Part shown: piece by piece, positions 1 through 9,209 of the stretch | How positions within the stretch are numbered: position 1 is the stretch's first letter | Layout: each line of letters starts with the position of its first letter | From: Stieleria mannarensis | Lineage (GTDB): Bacteria; Planctomycetota; Planctomycetia; Pirellulales; Pirellulaceae | NCBI RefSeq assembly: GCF_014154935.1 | Contig: NZ_JACEHH010000012.1 | Span: 124,001-188,000, forward strand | Direction of reading: 5' to 3' | Length of the DNA stretch: 64,000 nt | The notes under the pieces: model-generated | Told to the model about the DNA's origin: nothing | Database searches by the model: none | The model's input: the letters and a program-made list of their open reading frames with translations, nothing else | Made by a program: the position numbers and the translations under genes

Positions 1-1417
1 CCTGCCGCTCGGCTTCACGAATGTCGGCTCGGTTCTGCAACAACTCCGACGGAATACCGGCCCCAACCGTACTCAAGTTCAATTCCACGAAGTCACCAGT
101 GATCCGCTCGACCGGCTGTGGATAGCGACCGGCCAAAAAATTGATGCGGTTTTCCACTTCGACGATCTCCTGGGCAATCAGTGATCGTTCACTTAGGTTT
201 TTCTGCACCTCGGCTTGAAAACGCTGAACGGCCAACTCGGTTCCTCGACCGGCCGCTTTCTTGGCTTTGGAGACCTTCAGGCTCTGTTGTTGAATGTCGA
301 TCGTCGATTGCAAAATCTGTAGACGGTTGTCCAAGGCAAGCAATCGATAGTAGTTCTCGGCGACTTCGGCCACGACGCGGGTGACAATGTAATTTCGTCC
401 CTCCTGAGTTCCGAGGTAACGCATCGCGGCGGCGCGTTGCGAATTGCGAAGTTTCTTCCAGATGTCGATTTCCCACGATACGTTTGCGCCGAATCCGAAG
501 TCCCCGAGCGGATCGGGAAACCCGGTCCCGGGGGCAACTTCGAGTTGTTCTTCGACGGCACCTGCGCGTGTGTGACGGCCGGGTTTTTCAAGTCCAGCGA
601 CGCCGCCAAGCGTTACGAAGGGGCGGTATTCGCCGCTGCGGGCATAGCTTTCGTTGTACGCGATACGGATTTCTTCGGACAGGATTCTCAGCTCCTGGTT
701 CCCCGACAACGTCTCCGCGATCAGGCTCAGCAAATACGGATCGTTGTAGAAGACAGCCTGTGGCAGCTGGGCAGAATTTTCAAGTGGCGCGATTCCGAAA
801 CTGCGATCGCTCGGTCCGCTGTCGGTGTCGATCAAGCCGTAGTCGGGATCGCTGGGCGATGTGGGATCGAAATCGGTCGTTGCGTCGTCACGGGCTGGGG
901 AATCGGATTCGATCTGCTCGGCATCAGAAGCAATGTCCTTGGCACTGTCATCGGCTTGATCTTCGTCCCGGACAGCCGGTTGCGTGAAACTGGCGGCTCG
1001 AATGAACCCTGCGAACGTACCTGGTTTTTGGGGCGTCTCACACTCTTGCTGCGCATTTTTGTTCAGCACATCGTCGGGCGACGAGGAATGCCAAAACGGG
1101 GTCCCGTTGTTCCAGTTGTACACCGACGGCATCACGGGGCCGGGCTGGGCGCATCGCAGACCGGGGATTCCGCAACCGGAAACGGCCAGCAATGCGCCGC
1201 ACAACAGTGATGAAAGGATCGCGTGACTGCTTCGCGTGTTTGATCGGCCATCGCGTCGCGACGTGGATTTCGGTCCCCGTCCCGCGGACTCGGGAATACT
1301 CCGTCCCGCGGACTCGGGAATACTCCGTCCCGCGGACTCGGGAATACTCTTTGCCCAATCCCGACGACTTCTTTCCTGGGTCGGTAGAGCAAGCGATTGC
1401 GTGCGGTTCCGGTTCAT
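1..1417 (-). CDS. TolC/NodT-type outer-membrane efflux lipoprotein (3' end outside window)
   Basis: Outer-membrane channel of a tripartite efflux system, partnering the adaptor and RND pump encoded on the other strand from 3043. The reading frame is open from an ATG at 1417 to the window edge, so the C-terminus is missing. After about 60 residues comes a hydrophobic stretch ending in a lipobox-like VSGCG, suggesting a lipid-anchored NodT-type protein. The middle shows OEP-family helical text such as VSWEIDIWKKLRNS, AENYYRLL and, near the edge, LLQNRADIREAERQ, which is a hallmark of the family. The N-terminus before the lipobox is unusually long and holds three copies of SIPESAGR encoded by a 24-bp tandem repeat, so translation may really begin further in. 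Family assignment is firm; substrate unknown. Confidence 0.9.
   Translation of the reverse strand, partial: MNRNRTQSLALPTQERSRRDWAKSIPESAGRSIPESAGRSIPESAGRGPKSTSRRDGRSNTRSSHAILSSLLCGALLAVSGCGIPGLRCAQPGPVMPSVYNWNNGTPFWHSSSPDDVLNKNAQQECETPQKPGTFAGFIRAASFTQPAVRDEDQADDSAKDIASDAEQIESDSPARDDATTDFDPTSPSDPDYGLIDTDSGPSDRSFGIAPLENSAQLPQAVFYNDPYLLSLIAETLSGNQELRILSEEIRIAYNESYARSGEYRPFVTLGGVAGLEKPGRHTRAGAVEEQLEVAPGTGFPDPLGDFGFGANVSWEIDIWKKLRNSQRAAAMRYLGTQEGRNYIVTRVVAEVAENYYRLLALDNRLQILQSTIDIQQQSLKVSKAKKAAGRGTELAVQRFQAEVQKNLSERSLIAQEIVEVENRINFLAGRYPQPVERITGDFVELNLSTVGAGIPSELLQNRADIREAERQ
1278..1349. repeat. 24-bp tandem repeat, three exact copies
   Basis: Three head-to-tail 24-bp units (1278-1301, 1302-1325, 1326-1349) begin with CGTCCCGCGG and end with GAATACTC. 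On the minus strand they add SIPESAGR three times before the signal sequence of the TolC-like protein. Each unit contains the inverted pair TCCCG/CGGGA, so the array could also act as repeated hairpins in a leader if the true start lies downstream of it. Confidence 0.9.
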
Positions 1418-1894
1418 GTTCTTCCCTGATGGCCTTCGCATTGTGGCGTCCTGCCGAGCGAGCGTGCGACTTCGATTCGTTTTGCTCCACCTTCGTCCGA
1501 GCAAAATGCATACCACGCCTATCGACTAGCCGGTTAGTCTCGACTCTCGATCAAATCCACTTGATGGAATTGTGCCAGCATTTGCAGAACGGTTCTTTCG
1601 AACATTCCCGTTGCGTTGACTTTGCCGATCACCTCCGCCCGGACCTCACGACACAAGACAAGCGGTGCAGGGGTTGTCATCTGTCTGCAAGACGTTGCTT
1701 CATTGCGATTCCGAGCGGCCCGGTCGGCGATCACGTCGCTGCATGGATGCAAAGCCCTACAGAGACGTGGTTTGCGGAAGGCCTGTCGCCGGCGCCGCTC
1801 TTTAACGGCCGTCGTTCTCAGCGATGGCCCGTCACGTGCTTCGTCTGGAAGCGTCGACTGACCGAACCGCGTCCCCCCATGAAGGAGCTGACCA
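1418..1894. other. Intergenic region between divergent genes
   Basis: About 480 bp separate the outgoing TolC-like gene (minus) from the cytidylate-kinase-like gene (plus). Short open frames exist on both strands but none shows recognisable protein motifs. The region presumably holds both promoters; I could not identify convincing -35/-10 or sigma-54 elements. An AAGGAG ribosome-binding site lies just before the ATG at 1895. Confidence 0.5.
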
Positions 1895-2602
1895 ATGACA
1901 CTACACGTCCCCGCCATCGAACACAAAGCAGAAAGCAATATTTTTAAATGGGTGCAAGCCGAGAAAACTCACCGCCGATTGGCCCGACGCGACCTCCCCA
2001 ACCAAGTCGGACCGTACTTGGCATTGTCCCGAGAAACGGGTGCGTGCGGCAGCGAGATCGCTAAAAAGGTCGCCGAGCGTTTACAATGGGATTTACTCGA
2101 TCAAGAGATCGTCGACTACATGCAGCAGCACTACGGCACTCCGCGCTGCTTGATTCAGCGTGTCGATGAGCGTCACGAAAACTGGCTCAGTTCGATCATC
2201 ACGTCTCGGATCGGTGGACTCGGATTTTCCGAATCGACGTACACACATCGTGTCACCAAGCTGCTGTTGCTGGCGGCCTCGCACGGAAAGGTGGTCATCG
2301 TCGGTCGCGGCGCCCGTTTTATCCTGCCTCGCGATCGTGGTCTCTCGGTGCGCATCGTCGCTCCGATGGACTTTCGCGTCGATCAGGTGATGCGCATGCA
2401 AGGGCTTGATGAACGAGAAGCTCGTCGGTTCATTGTCGAAACGGATCGCGATCGTGACGTTTACATCAAAGACCATTTTCACCAGAAAGCGTCGGATCCG
2501 CACTTGTACGACCTGATTATCAACGTCGGCGATCTCTCACTTGACGATGCGACGGACACGATCGTCGAATCCATCGGCCATTTCACGCGCAAGGTCGCGT
2601 AG
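1895..2602 (+). CDS. Cytidylate kinase-like family protein
   Basis: A 235-residue P-loop-type protein of the cytidylate kinase-like family (Pfam AAA_26 type). Recognisable text includes ALSRETGACGSEIAKKVAERL at about residues 43-63, which replaces the classical Walker A loop, then WDLLDQEIV, VVIVGRGARFIL in the middle and a YDLIINVGDLSLDDA segment near the end. An AAGGAG site precedes the ATG. Family members are often found in bacteria beside regulatory or transport genes, and their real substrate is usually unknown; CMP phosphorylation is not demonstrated. Here it sits between the outer-membrane factor and the adaptor of an efflux system, which may be chance. Confidence 0.85.
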   Translation: MTLHVPAIEHKAESNIFKWVQAEKTHRRLARRDLPNQVGPYLALSRETGACGSEIAKKVAERLQWDLLDQEIVDYMQQHYGTPRCLIQRVDERHENWLSSIITSRIGGLGFSESTYTHRVTKLLLLAASHGKVVIVGRGARFILPRDRGLSVRIVAPMDFRVDQVMRMQGLDEREARRFIVETDRDRDVYIKDHFHQKASDPHLYDLIINVGDLSLDDATDTIVESIGHFTRKVA

Positions 2603-2822
2603 CGACGTGCGAGCGAGCGGCCCATGTGGGAGCGAGAACGCGGGCGTTCACCACAAGTTCCCGATGGCACATGCAGGGATTTGCCGCAACGACGCAAGGA
2701 GTTGCAGATGTCGCCCGGGAGGTGCACATTTCTTTGCCAGATTGTCAATTCCGTTTTGAAGCACAGAAAACCGTGTGAAACGCAGCCGGAGCCGGCAGGG
2801 ACCGATGTCTCCGGCGCGAGAT

Positions 2823-2838
2823 TGGCACGAGTGATGCT
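2823..2838 (+). promoter_or_regulatory. Candidate sigma-54 (-24/-12) promoter
   Basis: The sequence TGGCACGAGTGATGCT matches the RpoN consensus (TGGCAC-N5-TTGC) at all positions but one, with the GG at 2824-2825 and the GC at 2836-2837 separated by the required ten bases. Transcription would start near 2849, about 195 nt before the adaptor ATG. The downstream operon ends with an NtrC-type activator carrying a sigma-54 contact loop, which fits. No enhancer dyad was recognised upstream. Confidence 0.5.
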
Positions 2839-2878
2839 TCAGGAAATCTCTCATGCTCCGACAACCTTCCGATTCAGG

Positions 2879-2947
2879 GTCGCGGAACTCGCCAAGAGTC
2901 CCGGTTCCCAAGGGGCATCGCCGAAAGTCTTGGTGGCTTCCGCTACC
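2879..2947. repeat. Palindromic intergenic repeat, GTAGCGGAA family
   Basis: The left arm (GCGGAACTCGCCAAGAGTC, from about 2881) and the right arm (ending CTTGGTGGCTTCCGCTACC, to 2947) are imperfect inverse complements. Related arms occur at 62666-62836, and half-elements near 43271 and 50698. It lies in the 440-bp leader between the kinase-like gene and the adaptor. Confidence 0.65.
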
Positions 2948-3042
2948 GGTTCATCCCTCGGTTTTGATCGAAAGGGGACGCTCGATTGCGGCGGACGGTT
3001 TTCACACACAATCCCTATAGGCATCCCAGGAAATCCTCATCC

Positions 3043-4263
3043 ATGCGTGTCAACTTGATGATAGCAGCACTGTTCGCGATCGGTTCACTCTCGATGGCTG
3101 GCGTCGAGAAGCTGAAGAACACTGACAGCGAACACTCCGAGTCGCACGTCTCGGCAGACGAGCGCGCCGATCAAACGCATGCCTCCCACGGCACGAATGA
3201 GGAGCACTCCGACGACCACCCGGCAGGGGCGCACGCCGGCGGCGAGCATCATGCCAAACACAAGGTCGTCGTGACCAGTCCGGTCGCCAAAGACGTCACG
3301 TTGACACAGCAATACGTTTGCCAAATCCACTCTCGTCGCCACATCGAAATCTGTGCCCTCGAAGGCGGGTACTTGAAAGAGATTCGCGTGAACGAGGGGC
3401 AAAAGGTCGAAAAGGGCCAGTCGATGTTTCGAATCCTGCCGACTTTGTATGAAGCGCGCTTGGATGCCGACACGGCGGAGGCCCAGTTGGCCCAGGTCGA
3501 ACTCGACAACACGCAAAGTCTGGTGCAACAAAACATCGTGTCGCCTCAGGAATTGAAGCTCGCCAAAGCGAAACTCGCCAAAGCGCTTGCCAACGTCAAA
3601 TTGGCCCAGGCAGAGATGGATTTTGCGGACATCAAGGCGCCCTTTGACGGCATCGTCGATCGGCTGCACGAACAGGAAGGCAGTCTTGTCGAAGAAGGTG
3701 CGATGTTGACGACAATGTCCGACAACAGCGTGATGTGGGTCTATTTCAATGTTCCCGAAGCTCGCTATCTGGAATACCACGCCGCGATGAACGCCGGGCA
3801 GGATCCTGACAACTTGCATGTACAGCTCAAACTCGCCAACCACACCATCTTTGACCACTCCGGCAAGATTGCGGCGATCGAAGCGGACTTCGACAGCGAA
3901 ACGGGGAACATCGCGTTTCGCGCGGACTTCTCGAACCCTGATGGACTTTTGCGTCACGGCCAAACGGGCACGGTGCTGATCCACCGAATCGAAAAGGATG
4001 CGATCGTCATTCCGCAGCGTGCAACCTACGAAATCCTGGCCAAAAAATATGCCTATGTGGTCGATGTCGACAACGTGGTGCACCAACGCGAGATCGTCAT
4101 TCAAAACGAAAAGGACGATGTCTTTATCGTGGCTGAAGGCCTAGAAGCCGGGGAGAAGATCATCCTGGAGGGGATCCGTCAAGTTCGTGACGGCGAAACG
4201 ATTGAGTACGAATTCGAACAGCCCGAGACCGTGCTGTCGAACTTGAAGTACCACGCGGAATAG
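3043..4263 (+). CDS. RND efflux periplasmic adaptor (HlyD/MFP family) with His-rich N-terminus
   Basis: Membrane-fusion protein linking the RND pump to the TolC-like channel. The frame is open further upstream, but ATG 3043 is chosen because it opens a Sec signal (MRVNLMIAALFAIGSLSMAG) and follows an AGGAAA site. Residues 29-75 are a charged linker with about ten histidines (HHAKHK at the end), suggestive of metal binding. Then come the lipoyl halves (EGGYLKEIRVNEGQKVEKGQ; DIKAPFDGIVDRL), the alpha-hairpin rich in AKLAKA, and the beta-barrel and proximal domains (GQTGTVLIHR; VVDVDNVVHQREI). First gene of an operon with the pump 140 bp downstream. Confidence 0.92.
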   Translation: MRVNLMIAALFAIGSLSMAGVEKLKNTDSEHSESHVSADERADQTHASHGTNEEHSDDHPAGAHAGGEHHAKHKVVVTSPVAKDVTLTQQYVCQIHSRRHIEICALEGGYLKEIRVNEGQKVEKGQSMFRILPTLYEARLDADTAEAQLAQVELDNTQSLVQQNIVSPQELKLAKAKLAKALANVKLAQAEMDFADIKAPFDGIVDRLHEQEGSLVEEGAMLTTMSDNSVMWVYFNVPEARYLEYHAAMNAGQDPDNLHVQLKLANHTIFDHSGKIAAIEADFDSETGNIAFRADFSNPDGLLRHGQTGTVLIHRIEKDAIVIPQRATYEILAKKYAYVVDVDNVVHQREIVIQNEKDDVFIVAEGLEAGEKIILEGIRQVRDGETIEYEFEQPETVLSNLKYHAE

Positions 4264-4403
4264 GTCTCGCCGGCGGGCGCATCCTCCGGAAGGGTCCGCA
4301 GCACGTCGTGTCGTTTGGTCGCTCACCAATCTCTCCTCGCCCACACATGTTCAGTCGAAAGTCACGCCGGCTTTCCGAATGACTGAGGCAAGCCACAACC
4401 ACC

Positions 4404-7400
4404 ATGTTTGAGAAGTTTCTGCATCGGCCCGCGTTGGCGATCGTCATCTCGTTGCTCATCCTGTTCATGGGTGGTTTGGCGATCAACGTGTTGCCGATCT
4501 CGCAATTCCCTTCGGTCGCGCCACCCAGCGTTCGCGTGTCGGTTTCCTACCCCGGTGCCAGCGCCAAAATCCTGATCGATTCGACGATGGTGATTTTGGA
4601 ACAAGCCATCAACGGTGTACCCAACATGCGCTACATGATGGGCGACGCGACCAGTGCCGGCGAAGGCACCATTCAAATCGTGTTCGAACCCGGCACCGAT
4701 CCCGACGTCGCGGTCATGAATGTCAACAATCGTGTCCAGATGGTGAAAAACAACCTGCCGCCGATTGTCGAGCGTGAAGGCATCATCGTGATGCAGAACA
4801 TGACCAGCATGTTGATGTACGTGAACGTGTTCAGCACCGATCCCAACGTCGACCAGAACTACCTCTACAATTACGCGACGGTCAATATCCTCAACGAAAT
4901 CAAACGAATTCCGGGCGTCGGCCGCGCCACGATTCTCGGAAACCGCTCGTATGCGATGCGAGTCGAATTGGATCTTGACCGCATGCGTGCCTACAAGGTC
5001 GATGCCGAAGACGTGATGAAGGCACTTGACGAGCAGAGCATGATCGGTTCGCCGGGCCGGCTGGGCCAAGCCACGGGCACGACTTCGCAAACGCTGGAAT
5101 ACGTTTTGACTTGGGTCGGCCGATACAAAACCCCCGACGAATACAACGAGATTATTCTGCGCGCGACGCCCGAAGGCGAAATCCTACGTCTGGGCGATGT
5201 CGCCACCGTCTCGCTCGGCTCGTCCTTCTACGATCTCTACAGCGACATCGATGGTTTGCCGGCCGCCGCCATTGTGCTCAAACAAACGCCCGGTTCGAAT
5301 GCGGCCGAGGTGATCGAGAAGGTCAAGGAAAAGGTCGAAGAGATCAAGCAGACTTCGTTCCCGCCCGGAATGGACTACGCCGTCACGTATGACGTTTCGA
5401 ACTTTTTGGATGCGTCGATCGAAAAGGTGTTGCACACGCTCTTTGAGGCATTCATCCTCGTTTCGCTGGTCGTCTATCTGTTCCTCGGCGACTTTCGCAG
5501 CACGCTGATTCCGACCTTGGCAGTTCCCGTCTCGTTGATCGGCACATTCTTCTTCATGCTGATGTTCGGCATGTCGATCAACCTGATCACGTTGTTCGCG
5601 CTGGTCCTCGCGATCGGGGTGGTGGTGGACGACGCGATCGTGGTGGTCGAGGCGGTTCATGAGAAGATGCATGCCAAGCACATCGGACCTTATCAAGCGA
5701 CTCAGGAAGTCGTCCGTGAAATCAGCGGGGCGATCATCGCGATCACATTGGTGATGACTGCCGTGTTCATCCCCGTGACGTTCATGACCGGGCCGGTCGG
5801 CGTTTTCTATCGGCAGTTTTCGTTGACGATGGCAATGTCAATCGTGATTTCAGGCGTGGTGGCGTTGACACTGACGCCTGTGCTGTGCGCGATGATTCTG
5901 AAACCGCTTGACGACAAGGGCGAACGTGGAATCGTCGGGGCACTCAACCGCGGAATGAACAAGATCGCTGGGCGGTACGCGTTCGTGCTTCGCGGTCTTT
6001 TGTGCCTGCTGCTCGGTGCCGCCGTCGGCGCCGGGGCCTACTTTCTGCTTCACGTCGGGATCGTTCACGAAGTCCTTTCCGAACAGCTGGCACTGCCCGA
6101 AATGCGAGTGCAGATCATCGCTGCGGTGATTGCAGCGCTCGCGGCATTCTCATTCCGAGCGACCTTCTCGGGGTTCGACGGCAGCCCGAAGCGACACAGC
6201 CCGATCGGTGTGTTCCTGCACGTCTTTGATCGTGGCGTAGAGAAGGTCACCGGCGGGTACGCGGGGCTACTTCGACACATCATTACACGCCGCATCGTGA
6301 CGGCAGCGGTGATCGGCGTGTTTGCCTATGGCATTCTGGTCGTCAATCAAGTCTTGCCGACCGGGTTTATTCCACTGGAAGACCAAGGGATGATCTATGG
6401 CATCGTCCAAACGCCTCCCGGATCAACGTTGGAGTACACGAACGCGAAGTGTCACGAACTGCAGAAGATCTGCAAGACGATGGACGAAATCACCTCGGTA
6501 TCGTCCATCGCCGGTTACGAGGTGCTCACCGAAGGTCGTGGGTCGAACGCAGGTACTTGTATCATCAACCTGAAACCTTGGGCGGAGCGCGAGCTGACGT
6601 CGAAGCAGATCATCGAGGCGTTGGAGGAACGCGGTACGGACATCGCCAATGTCAAGTTGGAGTTCTTTGAACCGCCGGCCGTTCCCGGTTTCGGTGCTGC
6701 CGGGGGGTTCTCGGTGAACCTGCTGGACAAGACCAACAGCGGTGACTACACGGCGCTCGGCGAGGAAACCGACAAGTTCATGGAGGCACTCGGGAAACGA
6801 CCGGAACTCAAGGGCCTGTTTACATTCTTCGCCGCGAACTATCCGCAATACGAGATCATCATCGACAACGATGTCGCCATGCAGAAAGGCGTGTCGATCC
6901 GTGATGCAATGGACAATCTGTCGATCGTCATCGGCAGCACGTGGGAACAGGGCTTCGTGCGATTCGGACAGTTCTACAAGGTTTATGTCCAGGCCGCGCC
7001 ACAGTTTCGCCGTTACCCGGAAGATCTCGACAACATGTTTGTCAAGAATGAAACGGGTGAAATGGTTCCGTATTCCGCGTTCATGCGGATCGAAAAGAAG
7101 CAGGGGCTGAATGAAATCAGTCGCTACAACCTTTACCCGACCGCACCGATCCAGGGCGCACCGGCGGCAGGATACAGCAGTGGGGAAGCAATTGCCGCGA
7201 TCAAAGAAGTCGCCGCAGAAACACTGCCCAACGGATTCGACATCGATTGGCGGGGGCTCGCCTATGACGAAGCCAAGGCCGGCAACACCGCGATTTACAT
7301 CTTCGTGATTGTGGTGGTGTTCGTTTACATGGTTTTGGTGGGACAGTATGAGAGCTTCATTATCCCGATTGCCGTCTTGGCGTCGTTGCCGGTCGGTTTG

Positions 7401-7850
7401 TTCGGTTCGCTATTGTTCCTCAAATCGATGGGACTTGCCAATGACGTGTATTGCCAGATCGGTTTGGTGATGCTGGTCGGATTGCTTGGCAAAAACGCGA
7501 TCCTCATCATCGAATTTGCCGTCCAGCGGCGACAACAGGGACTGAGCATTCAGGACGCAGGCATCGAGGGTGGCAAGTTGCGGTTCCGCCCGATCCTGAT
7601 GACCTCGTTCGCCTTCATCGCCGGTTTGATTCCGCTGGTCCGCGCGACCGGACCAGGTGCGATCGGCAACCGCACCATCGGCACCACGGCGGTGGGGGGG
7701 ATGTTGCTTGGGACGATCGTTGGGGTGTTGGTCATCCCGGGGTTGTATTACCTGTTCGCAAAATTCGCCGATGGCCGCCACTTGATACGGGACGAGCATG
7801 AAGAACCGTTGAGTGAACGGTTTGAACGCCACGAGGTGGGCACGACGTAA
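4404..7850 (+). CDS. RND efflux permease, HAE-1/AcrB family
   Basis: Inner-membrane proton-driven exporter of 1148 residues, about 100 longer than AcrB. Starts MFEKFLHRPALAIVISL, the usual TM1. Family signatures are visible: porter-domain text PSVRVSVSYPGASAKI, the TM4 proton-relay pair in AIGVVVDDAIVVVEAV (DD), EDQGMIYGIVQTPPGST and the C-terminal GLLGKNAILIIEFA. The extra length lies at about residues 505-610 between the two halves. There a copy resembling the usual linker helix (NRGMNKIAGRYAFVLRG) and two added hydrophobic segments precede a second linker-like stretch (FDRGVEKVTGGYAGLLR). The stop codon abuts the ATG of the regulator. HAE-1 pumps export hydrophobic compounds; the actual substrate is unknown. 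Confidence 0.95.
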   Translation: MFEKFLHRPALAIVISLLILFMGGLAINVLPISQFPSVAPPSVRVSVSYPGASAKILIDSTMVILEQAINGVPNMRYMMGDATSAGEGTIQIVFEPGTDPDVAVMNVNNRVQMVKNNLPPIVEREGIIVMQNMTSMLMYVNVFSTDPNVDQNYLYNYATVNILNEIKRIPGVGRATILGNRSYAMRVELDLDRMRAYKVDAEDVMKALDEQSMIGSPGRLGQATGTTSQTLEYVLTWVGRYKTPDEYNEIILRATPEGEILRLGDVATVSLGSSFYDLYSDIDGLPAAAIVLKQTPGSNAAEVIEKVKEKVEEIKQTSFPPGMDYAVTYDVSNFLDASIEKVLHTLFEAFILVSLVVYLFLGDFRSTLIPTLAVPVSLIGTFFFMLMFGMSINLITLFALVLAIGVVVDDAIVVVEAVHEKMHAKHIGPYQATQEVVREISGAIIAITLVMTAVFIPVTFMTGPVGVFYRQFSLTMAMSIVISGVVALTLTPVLCAMILKPLDDKGERGIVGALNRGMNKIAGRYAFVLRGLLCLLLGAAVGAGAYFLLHVGIVHEVLSEQLALPEMRVQIIAAVIAALAAFSFRATFSGFDGSPKRHSPIGVFLHVFDRGVEKVTGGYAGLLRHIITRRIVTAAVIGVFAYGILVVNQVLPTGFIPLEDQGMIYGIVQTPPGSTLEYTNAKCHELQKICKTMDEITSVSSIAGYEVLTEGRGSNAGTCIINLKPWAERELTSKQIIEALEERGTDIANVKLEFFEPPAVPGFGAAGGFSVNLLDKTNSGDYTALGEETDKFMEALGKRPELKGLFTFFAANYPQYEIIIDNDVAMQKGVSIRDAMDNLSIVIGSTWEQGFVRFGQFYKVYVQAAPQFRRYPEDLDNMFVKNETGEMVPYSAFMRIEKKQGLNEISRYNLYPTAPIQGAPAAGYSSGEAIAAIKEVAAETLPNGFDIDWRGLAYDEAKAGNTAIYIFVIVVVFVYMVLVGQYESFIIPIAVLASLPVGLFGSLLFLKSMGLANDVYCQIGLVMLVGLLGKNAILIIEFAVQRRQQGLSIQDAGIEGGKLRFRPILMTSFAFIAGLIPLVRATGPGAIGNRTIGTTAVGGMLLGTIVGVLVIPGLYYLFAKFADGRHLIRDEHEEPLSERFERHEVGTT

Positions 7851-9209
7851 ATGGACAGCGAATTCCACATCCTGATTGTCGACGACGAACCCAATCTCCG
7901 CTCGGGGCTGGCCCGAGGCCTGGCCAAGGTTGCTGACAGGATCGAGACGGCAGGAACGGTCAACGAAGCGCTGGACAAGTTTGACGCTGGCGATTTCCAG
8001 CTTGTCATCGCCGATGTGCGAATGCCCGGTGATCGGAACGGATTGGACTTGATTTCGTTGGTCCAACAGAAACGGCCTGGCACGACGACCATTGTCATCA
8101 CCGCCCACGGCAGCATCGAGACGGCCGTTGAAGCCATGCGACGCGGTGCCTTCGATTTCATCAGTAAGCCGGTCGACTTGAACCTGATTCGTCAACAGGT
8201 CAGCCGAGCAGTCGACCACCATCGGCTGCAGTATGAAAACCACGCACTTAAAGAAAAGCTGGCCGCCGCCGGCGAGATCAGCGGTATCGTCGGTAACAGC
8301 CAAGCGATTGAAGAGTTGTTGATTCAAATTCGGCAGGTCGCCTCCACCGATGCGACCGTCATGATTCAAGGCGAGAGCGGAACCGGTAAAGAGCTGATCG
8401 CCAGAGCGATTCACGACCAGAGTCCCCGTTCGGCGGGGCCGTTCGTCCCCGTCAATCTGGGAGCACTGCCCGAATCACTGCTCGAAAGCGAGCTGTTCGG
8501 GCACGAACGAGGCTCGTTTACCGGGGCGTCGCGTCAAAAACCAGGTTGTTTCGAACAGGCGATCGGCGGCACGCTGTTCCTGGACGAAATCACCGAAATC
8601 CCAGCCAAAAGCCAAATCGACTTACTTCGCGTTTTGGAATCACAGTGCTACACGCGCGTCGGGGGCGAAGTGGAGTTGCATTCGGACGCACGAATCGTGT
8701 CTGCCACCAACCGTGATGTTTCAACGATGCTGGCCGAGGGGACGTTTCGCGAAGATCTCTACTATCGGTTGAACATTGTGCCCATCCACGTCCCACCGCT
8801 TCGGTCCCGACGGGGTGATGTCCCCTTGTTGGTGGAGTACTTTCTGGACCATTTCTGCAATCGCCATCATCGTCCGCCCAGGACCGTCGACTCCAGCGCG
8901 ATGAAACTGCTGGTCAATGCGCGGTGGCCCGGCAACGTTCGTCAACTACGAAACGTAATCGAACGCGTCGTCGTGACGTCGACAACTGAGGTGATCTCGA
9001 CCTCTGACCTGCCGACAGAGATTCGCAAGGGTGACGGCAAGCCGCAATACGCTGCCAGGACACTCGCGGAAACGACCGAAGCGGCGGAGAAATCAGCCAT
9101 TGAAGATGCGTTGGCGGCCAATGACCATCATCGTGAACAAACCGCCAAATCGCTCGGGATCAGCGTCCGAACACTACACTACAAAATGAATAAGTACGAC
9201 CTTCATTGA
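7851..9209 (+). CDS. Sigma-54-dependent response regulator (NtrC family)
   Basis: A 452-residue three-domain activator. Receiver domain at residues 5-120 has acidic DDE at 11-13 and phospho-acceptor Asp55 (VIADVRMPG). The AAA+ domain has Walker A GESGTGKE (174-181), the sigma-54 contact loop as GSFTGA (221-226, where the consensus is GAFTGA), Walker B TLFLDE (241-246) and the arginine-finger region FREDLYYRLNIVPI. A Fis-type helix-turn-helix closes the protein (TAKSLGISVRTLHYKMNKY). Its ATG begins directly after the TAA of the pump gene, so it is co-transcribed and probably autoregulates the efflux operon through sigma-54. No partner histidine kinase is in the window. Its last bases overlap the convergent methyltransferase gene by 7 bp. 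Confidence 0.95.
   Translation: MDSEFHILIVDDEPNLRSGLARGLAKVADRIETAGTVNEALDKFDAGDFQLVIADVRMPGDRNGLDLISLVQQKRPGTTTIVITAHGSIETAVEAMRRGAFDFISKPVDLNLIRQQVSRAVDHHRLQYENHALKEKLAAAGEISGIVGNSQAIEELLIQIRQVASTDATVMIQGESGTGKELIARAIHDQSPRSAGPFVPVNLGALPESLLESELFGHERGSFTGASRQKPGCFEQAIGGTLFLDEITEIPAKSQIDLLRVLESQCYTRVGGEVELHSDARIVSATNRDVSTMLAEGTFREDLYYRLNIVPIHVPPLRSRRGDVPLLVEYFLDHFCNRHHRPPRTVDSSAMKLLVNARWPGNVRQLRNVIERVVVTSTTEVISTSDLPTEIRKGDGKPQYAARTLAETTEAAEKSAIEDALAANDHHREQTAKSLGISVRTLHYKMNKYDLH

Noticed and set aside
437-1210. 257-codon open frame on the plus strand
   Set aside because: It is antisense to the TolC-like gene, whose frame encodes clear family motifs; the plus-strand product has no recognisable domain.
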